Source: CAG-791 sp045130475 (lineage in GTDB: Bacteria > Bacillota > Clostridia > Lachnospirales > Lachnospiraceae). From it: DNA of 64,000 bases. Of this stretch, positions 59,759 through 64,000 are shown in pieces. The notes under the pieces are model-generated. The model was not told the origin of the DNA and made no database searches. It was given only the letters and a program-made list of their open reading frames with translations. A program made the position numbers and the translations under genes. Where the stretch lies: positions 1 through 64,000 of the forward strand of contig JBGUPU010000041.1 in NCBI GenBank assembly GCA_045130475.1, read 5' to 3'. How positions within the stretch are numbered: position 1 is the stretch's first letter; each line of letters opens with the position of its first letter.

Positions 59759-60190
59759 ATGAAGAGTTTTATGAATGAATTCAAAGAGTTTATCAGCCGT
59801 GGTAATGTTATGGACATGGCAGTAGGTATCATGATCGGCGGAGCTTTCACCGCGATCGTTACCTCTCTTGTTGAAGACATTATCAGCCCGATCCTGGGAC
59901 TGTTCGGCGGACTGAATTTTGACAAGCTCAGTGTTACACTTCTCGGTGAAGTTACCCTGAACTATGGCAAATTTATCACCGCAGTGATCAACTTCCTGAT
60001 CATGGCTTTCATCCTGTTCTCCATCATCAAGGCGATGAACAAGGCAGCCGGAAAGCTTAAGAAAGAGGAAGAGGAAGCAGCTCCCACAACAAAGATGTGC
60101 CCTTATTGCAGAAGCGAGGATGTTCCGATCGAGGCAACAAGGTGCCCTCACTGCACTTCTCAGCTTGAGTCCGAGGAGAAGACAGCCTGA
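59759..60190 (+). CDS. mscL: Large-conductance mechanosensitive channel with zinc-ribbon tail
   Basis: A 143-residue MscL. The N-terminus (FMNEFKEFISRGNVMDMAVGIMIGGAF) and the second helix (FITAVINFLIMAFILFSIIKAMN) are classical, giving an emergency-release pore for osmotic downshock. After a short linker the cytoplasmic end carries CPYCRSEDVPIEATRCPHC (residues 114-133), a rubredoxin-like zinc ribbon absent from E. coli MscL. AAAAGAGGTAGGTAG precedes the ATG. It is a single-gene unit. Confidence 0.92.
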   Translation: MKSFMNEFKEFISRGNVMDMAVGIMIGGAFTAIVTSLVEDIISPILGLFGGLNFDKLSVTLLGEVTLNYGKFITAVINFLIMAFILFSIIKAMNKAAGKLKKEEEEAAPTTKMCPYCRSEDVPIEATRCPHCTSQLESEEKTA

Positions 60191-60261
60191 TCGGGAGCCT
60201 GACCCATATATGAACGTCTGATCAGAAGAATGACAGGTGGAAAAAGATTTTGAAAAAACAC

Positions 60262-60290
60262 GAAGGCGGAGGCGGATGTCTCCGCCTTTA
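60262..60290 (+). terminator. Weak terminator hairpin after mscL
   Basis: AAGGCGGA (60263-60270) pairs with TCCGCCTT (60281-60288), then TTA. A further AT-rich inverted repeat, CAGCACTTTTATTAATTTT with AAAATTTATAAGAGCTG, follows at 60309-60347. The rest of 60191-60443 is unrecognised. Confidence 0.5.
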
Positions 60291-60443
60291 CGTATGCCGC
60301 TGCTCTTTCAGCACTTTTATTAATTTTATAAAATTTATAAGAGCTGAAGGCATGATGCTGATACAGGCCGGGTGCTGCCCGATCGATACGCCTTTTCATG
60401 GACGGGACCGGGGGGAGCAGGAGAGTAAAGGAAGGAACTACAG

Positions 60444-62015
60444 ATGCAGAAGAGACCGGAAAGACTCAATGGACTTGAAGCGGAAGGGGAGAGCCTTCCG
60501 GCGGGCGGCTCAGTGAAGAAGCATTCTGCGCACATTCTGCAGTCGCAATTGGAAGAGTACACGGCAGAGGGGCTGTATCCCTTTCACATGCCGGGACATA
60601 AGAGACGCTTTATTCCTGCGCCCGGACTTCCTGCCGGCTGGGATGTGACAGAGGTTCCCGGGACGGATGACCTGCATGACGCTTCCGGCATCCTTCGGGA
60701 GGCGATGATCCGCACGGCTTCACTGTGCGGTGCGGACAGGACCTGGTATCTGGTCAATGGCAGCACATGCGGCCTGCTGGCCGGTATTCGCGCCCTGGCG
60801 CGCAGGGGGAGTCAGGTGCTCTGTGCCAGAAACTGTCACAAAGCGGTCTATCACGCTCTCGAACTGACCGGCTGCCGGGTGCACTGGATCATGCCCCCGG
60901 TCGATCCCCGGTGGGGGATCTGCGGCGGGATCACTTCCTCACAGATCGCGTCCGCGATCCGCAGACACCCTTCCGTGTGCGCGGTCATTCTGACAAGCCC
61001 CACCTATGAAGGTGTGCTTTCGGAGATTGAGGATATCTGCCAAGTCTGCCATGCGCGGAACATTCCGGTCCTGGTCGATGAAGCCCATGGCGCACACCTC
61101 CTCCCTGTGTCGCAGGAGGCCGGGTTCCCGGCGGGCGCACTCGCCTGCGGTGCTGATATTGTTGTCCAGAGTCCCCACAAGACGCTGCCCAGTCTCACGC
61201 AGACAGCCCTCTTGCATATGCAGGGCGGTCTCGTGGATCCCGCCCGCATTGAAAGGGAGCTGGATATTTTTGAGACCAGTTCCCCGTCCTATCCCCTGCT
61301 GGCATCTCTGGACGGGTGTACAGGTATTCTGAATGAGCGGGGCAGGGAACTCTTTTCGCTTTGGGCAGACCGGATCGGGCGGTTCGATACTCTGGTGAAG
61401 GACCTGCGCAGAATCCGGATCCTGTATCACACCCGGACTCCGGCGGGAGAGGACCCGGAGCTTGCCTCCATCCCGCCGGCTCTTTTTGATGCCGGAAAAA
61501 TACTGATCGATGCCTCTCCGGCCGGAATGAAGGGTCCGGAACTGGCAGAAATCCTGCGGGAGCGCTGGAAGATGGAGACGGAGATGGCCAGGGGGAACCT
61601 GGTACTAGCCATGACAAGTATCTGCGACGACGAAGACGCTCTGGACAGGCTGGCACTGGCCCTCCGGGAGATTGACAAGTCTGCCGGGGGGCTCCCGGAG
61701 GCGGAGAAGGAGACGCCGGATCCTGCCGGTGCGGACGCAGGGGTTGAGATCAGCCCTGCGCCGGCTGCCATATATCCTGTCACTGTCTGCAGCCTCTCGG
61801 AGGCATGTGAACAGGAAGCGGAAGAGGTGCCCGCAGCGGCGGCGGAGGGCAGGATCTGCGCGCAGTACCTGTATTTTTATCCGCCCGGGATCCCTTTCCT
61901 CGCGCCGGGCGAACTGGTCACACCCCAAATCCTGGACCTGCTTGAGACCTCGCGGCGGAGTGGGGAAAATGTTTACAGGGGGATTGGGGATAAGATCCTC
62001 TGCCTGCGCGAATAG
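60444..62015 (+). CDS. Orn/Lys/Arg decarboxylase-family protein
   Basis: A 523-residue PLP enzyme of the Orn/Lys/Arg decarboxylase (SpeA/CadA) family, fold type I. It has the entry GLYPFHMPGHKRRF, GTDDLHDASGIL, NGSTCGLLAGIRAL, DEAHGAHL and the PLP lysine in SPHKTLPSLTQTALLH (near residue 245). A C-terminal low-complexity insert (about 415-465, EADAGVEISPAP-type) precedes the ending FYPPGIPFLAPGE. It probably decarboxylates a basic amino acid in polyamine metabolism; substrate not fixed. AAGGAAGGAACTACAG precedes the ATG. Confidence 0.82.
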   Translation: MQKRPERLNGLEAEGESLPAGGSVKKHSAHILQSQLEEYTAEGLYPFHMPGHKRRFIPAPGLPAGWDVTEVPGTDDLHDASGILREAMIRTASLCGADRTWYLVNGSTCGLLAGIRALARRGSQVLCARNCHKAVYHALELTGCRVHWIMPPVDPRWGICGGITSSQIASAIRRHPSVCAVILTSPTYEGVLSEIEDICQVCHARNIPVLVDEAHGAHLLPVSQEAGFPAGALACGADIVVQSPHKTLPSLTQTALLHMQGGLVDPARIERELDIFETSSPSYPLLASLDGCTGILNERGRELFSLWADRIGRFDTLVKDLRRIRILYHTRTPAGEDPELASIPPALFDAGKILIDASPAGMKGPELAEILRERWKMETEMARGNLVLAMTSICDDEDALDRLALALREIDKSAGGLPEAEKETPDPAGADAGVEISPAPAAIYPVTVCSLSEACEQEAEEVPAAAAEGRICAQYLYFYPPGIPFLAPGELVTPQILDLLETSRRSGENVYRGIGDKILCLRE

Positions 62016-62083
62016 AGAGTTCCTGCGGCCTGCCCCCCTGGAAAGAAGCTTTCAATGGCTTTCATTGGCTGTGATCAGGGGCG

Positions 62084-62112
62084 TTGACTTTTATGCGCGT
62101 AGTCCATATAAT
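62084..62112 (+). promoter_or_regulatory. Near-consensus promoter of scfA
   Basis: TTGACT (62084-62089), 17 bases, TATAAT (62107-62112), the best sigma-A promoter in the window. The leader to the scfA ATG is about 120 bases. Confidence 0.8.
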
Positions 62113-62236
62113 AAACCAAGGTGAAAGTCCGTTTTACACGAAAGAGCGACAGGGATCCGTCCTGCGCACACGTGTTTCAGAAACAAAAGAAACGATAATT
62201 ACCGTACTTAAATTGCATTTCAGAAAGGATTTGATC

Positions 62237-62386
62237 ATGAAACATATCGTGACCCTGAATACCCGTGATATGGCAAAGAGCGCTGTCAAGGGCGGCTGCG
62301 GCGAGTGCCAGACTTCCTGCCAGAGCGCATGCAAGACCAGCTGCGGTGTTGCAAACCAGCCCTGCGAGAACAAGGACGCTGAATGA
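62237..62386 (+). CDS. scfA: SCIFF ranthipeptide precursor
   Basis: A 49-residue precursor peptide of the SCIFF family (six cysteines in forty-five residues). The sequence MKHIVTLNTRDM...GGCGECQTSCQSACKTSCGV is very close to the family consensus, and the six core cysteines are spaced as CxxC-x3-C-x3-C-x3-C, then a later C. The radical SAM maturase ScfB forms thioether links between Cys and partner residues; the mature product is linked to quorum sensing in Clostridia. AAAGGATTTGATC precedes the ATG. Confidence 0.95.
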   Translation: MKHIVTLNTRDMAKSAVKGGCGECQTSCQSACKTSCGVANQPCENKDAE

Positions 62387-62448
62387 TCCTGCGCTATGCG
62401 ATGCGGTCATTCCGGCATGCTGATGTATTTTGAACAAACGCATACTAT

Positions 62449-62477
62449 GGGCCATGCACTCGTTGAGCGCATGGCTC
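62449..62477 (+). other. Hairpin in the scfA-scfB spacer
   Basis: GGGCCATGCACTC (62449-62461) pairs with GAGCGCATGGCTC (62465-62477) across a GTT loop, with one mismatch and one G-U pair. There is no T-run. Such a hairpin could cause partial stopping or protect the upstream message, favouring peptide over enzyme. Confidence 0.5.
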
Positions 62478-62537
62478 ATTGCGCGTGAGGAGACTGATTA
62501 AAACAGATAGACAACTCAGAAACGAATAAAGAACTGT

Positions 62538-63929
62538 ATGATCCACCAATATAAACTTAATGGTTATAATATTGTCCTCGATGTAAACAGCGGCAGTATC
62601 CATGTACCGGATGCGCTGGCATACGAGGCCATCCGCCTGATCGATGAGAGTGCCGGGCAAAAGAGCAGCGAACAGATCGGACGGGAACTGATGCAGATGT
62701 TTTCCGGACAGGGCGTCACAGAGGAAGAGATCCGGGAGACACTGGACGACATCGGGGAGCTGCGAAAAGAGGGAAAGCTTTTTTCCGAAGAGACATTTGC
62801 GGACAAGGCTTTCGACCTCAAAAAACGAAATACCGTCATCAAAGCGCTCTGTCTCCTGGTCGCCCATACCTGCAACCTCAATTGCAGCTACTGTTTTGCC
62901 GCTCAGGGCAATTTCCATGGGCAGCACGGACTGATGTCCTTTGAGACAGGAAAGCGCGCTCTGGATTTCCTGGTGGAAAATTCCGGCATGCGCAGAAATC
63001 TGGAAGTCGACTTTTTCGGCGGAGAGCCTCTGATGAATTTCCAGGTCTGCAAAGATCTGGTTGCCTACGCGCGCTCGATCGAGAAGGAAAAAAAGAAAAA
63101 CTTCCGCTTTACCCTGACAACCAACGGCGTGGGCGTGACGGATGAAGTCATTGAATGGGCAAATAAGGAATGCCATAACGTTGTCCTGAGCCTTGACGGA
63201 CGAAAAGAGGTCAATGACCGTTTCCGCAGGGATTATGCCGGCCGCGGCAGTTACGACAGGATCGTTCCCAATTTCAAAAGGTTTGTTGAAAAGCGCGGGG
63301 GGAAGGGCTATTACATGCGCGGGACCTTCACACATTTCAATACGGACTTTACAGAGGATATCTTCCATATGGCGGATGATCTGGGATTTGCGGAACTGTC
63401 CATGGAACCGGTGGTCGCTGATCCCGACAGCCCTTCCGCGCTGAAGCCGGAGGACCTCCCTGTGGTCTTTGAACAGTACGAGATCCTGGCCAGGGATATG
63501 CTCCGCAGGGAGCGCGAAGGCAGGCCGATCACTTTTTACCACTATATGCTGGATCTGGAGCACGGACCCTGCATCTACAAGCGCATTTCGGGCTGCGGTT
63601 CCGGCACGGAATATCTGGCTGTGACGGCATCCGGTGATCTGTATCCCTGCCATCAGTTTGTCAATGACCCGGAATACAAAATGGGTGATATCTGGAAGGG
63701 TGTGACCAATACGGAGCTGAGGGATTCCTTCAAGCTCTGCAATGTCTACTCCCGTCCCGAGTGTGTAGACTGCTGGGCCAGACTCTACTGCGCGGGAGGC
63801 TGCGCCGCAAACGCGTATCACGCCGCGGGCGACATTCACGGCACCTATCAGATGGGCTGTGATATTTTTAAAAAACGTATCGAATGCGCCCTGATGATCA
63901 AAGTGGCTCAGGCCATGGAAGAACATTGA
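62538..63929 (+). CDS. scfB: SCIFF-maturing radical SAM enzyme
   Basis: A 463-residue radical SAM protein that installs thioether bridges in the SCIFF peptide. An N-terminal peptide-binding (RRE-like) part occupies residues 1-90. The SAM cluster is C112xxxC116xxC119 (TCNLNCSYCF), then FFGGEP. The C-terminal SPASM domain has CGSGTEYLAVTASGDLYPCHQF, CNVYSRPECVDCW and YCAGGCAANAY, binding two more clusters. Together with the adjacent precursor this is the complete minimal SCIFF pair. The start lacks a clear ribosome binding site. Confidence 0.93.
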   Translation: MIHQYKLNGYNIVLDVNSGSIHVPDALAYEAIRLIDESAGQKSSEQIGRELMQMFSGQGVTEEEIRETLDDIGELRKEGKLFSEETFADKAFDLKKRNTVIKALCLLVAHTCNLNCSYCFAAQGNFHGQHGLMSFETGKRALDFLVENSGMRRNLEVDFFGGEPLMNFQVCKDLVAYARSIEKEKKKNFRFTLTTNGVGVTDEVIEWANKECHNVVLSLDGRKEVNDRFRRDYAGRGSYDRIVPNFKRFVEKRGGKGYYMRGTFTHFNTDFTEDIFHMADDLGFAELSMEPVVADPDSPSALKPEDLPVVFEQYEILARDMLRREREGRPITFYHYMLDLEHGPCIYKRISGCGSGTEYLAVTASGDLYPCHQFVNDPEYKMGDIWKGVTNTELRDSFKLCNVYSRPECVDCWARLYCAGGCAANAYHAAGDIHGTYQMGCDIFKKRIECALMIKVAQAMEEH

Positions 63930-63970
63930 GGGCGGAGCGGGCAGCAGAACGGGAGACGGAGTAATAGTCT

Positions 63971-64000
63971 ATGCGAAACCGGGAAGATGAGTCCCTGCTT
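63971..64000 (+). CDS. Start of a further gene, cut by the window end
   Basis: ATG at 63971 follows GGGAGACGGAGTAATAGTCT and opens MRNREDESLL before the window ends. Genes of the SCIFF neighbourhood are often found here, but ten residues are too few to name it. Confidence 0.4.
   Translation, partial: MRNREDESLL

Overview
The window looks like chromosomal DNA of an anaerobic Bacillota (class Clostridia), most likely Lachnospiraceae. Grounds: strong purine-rich ribosome binding sites, a SCIFF ranthipeptide cassette, oxygen-sensitive class III ribonucleotide reductase, a LUD-type lactate dehydrogenase, VTC/DUF4956/Cthe_2159 genes and many small Lachnospiraceae-type proteins. Base composition is moderate and fairly even. 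I found no tRNA, rRNA, CRISPR array, insertion sequence or prophage gene. Family calls come from reading motifs by eye, not from database searches.

Layout. 1-7.9 kb: a short-chain dehydrogenase, small secreted or unknown proteins, a hipBA toxin-antitoxin pair with evenly spaced operators (2.9-4.6 kb), a condensation-fold acyltransferase ending in a 13-bp tandem repeat, an ATP-grasp ligase and a hotdog thioesterase. 8-13.9 kb: a sugar-use locus (rhamnosidase-like hydrolase, MFS and GPH transporters, divergent AraC regulator with repeated sites). 14-18.6 kb: small proteins, a Gfo/Idh/MocA oxidoreductase, a membrane protein behind a nine-codon upstream ORF, and an esterase / Nif11-leader-like protein / CapA group with overlapping genes. 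18.8-22.5 kb (minus): a polyphosphate-polymerase (VTC), DUF4956, Cthe_2159 group. 22.8-26.6 kb: HD protein, transglutaminase, and a CaCA antiporter preceded by what reads as a yybP-ykoY manganese riboswitch with its own terminator. 26.9-37.9 kb: GH114-like lipoprotein, class II aldolase, DUF4230 pair, DAC-like nucleotide sensor, cytidylate-kinase-like protein, LarA-like racemase, small regulators, Nudix and rhomboid proteins. 38-44 kb: a C39-like secreted protein, a YunG-HAD fusion, NrdG and NrdD, with NrdR boxes over the nrdD promoter.

44.2-55.5 kb: MgtC-like and methyltransferase-like minus-strand genes, then a long plus-strand run: lactate-utilisation LutC, a fused LutB-LutA, UbiA/MenA prenyltransferase, UbiE/MenG methyltransferase, FixC, FixX and two ArsA-like ATPases. 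This reads as a redox module in which lactate electrons could pass through a flavoprotein dehydrogenase to a quinone finished by the same locus; the role of the ArsA pair is unknown. It is the most interesting group here. 55.6-64 kb: PutP-like symporter, LCP cell-wall ligase, Hpt protein, MscL with a zinc-ribbon tail, an Orn/Lys/Arg decarboxylase-family protein, and the SCIFF peptide with its radical SAM maturase.

Regulatory signals seen directly include the hip operators (three sites, exactly 39 bp apart), NrdR boxes (centres 32 bp apart), the manganese riboswitch, AraC-locus direct repeats, a putP promoter with 8-bp repeats, and many rho-independent terminators. No computed folding, homology search or expression data support these calls.
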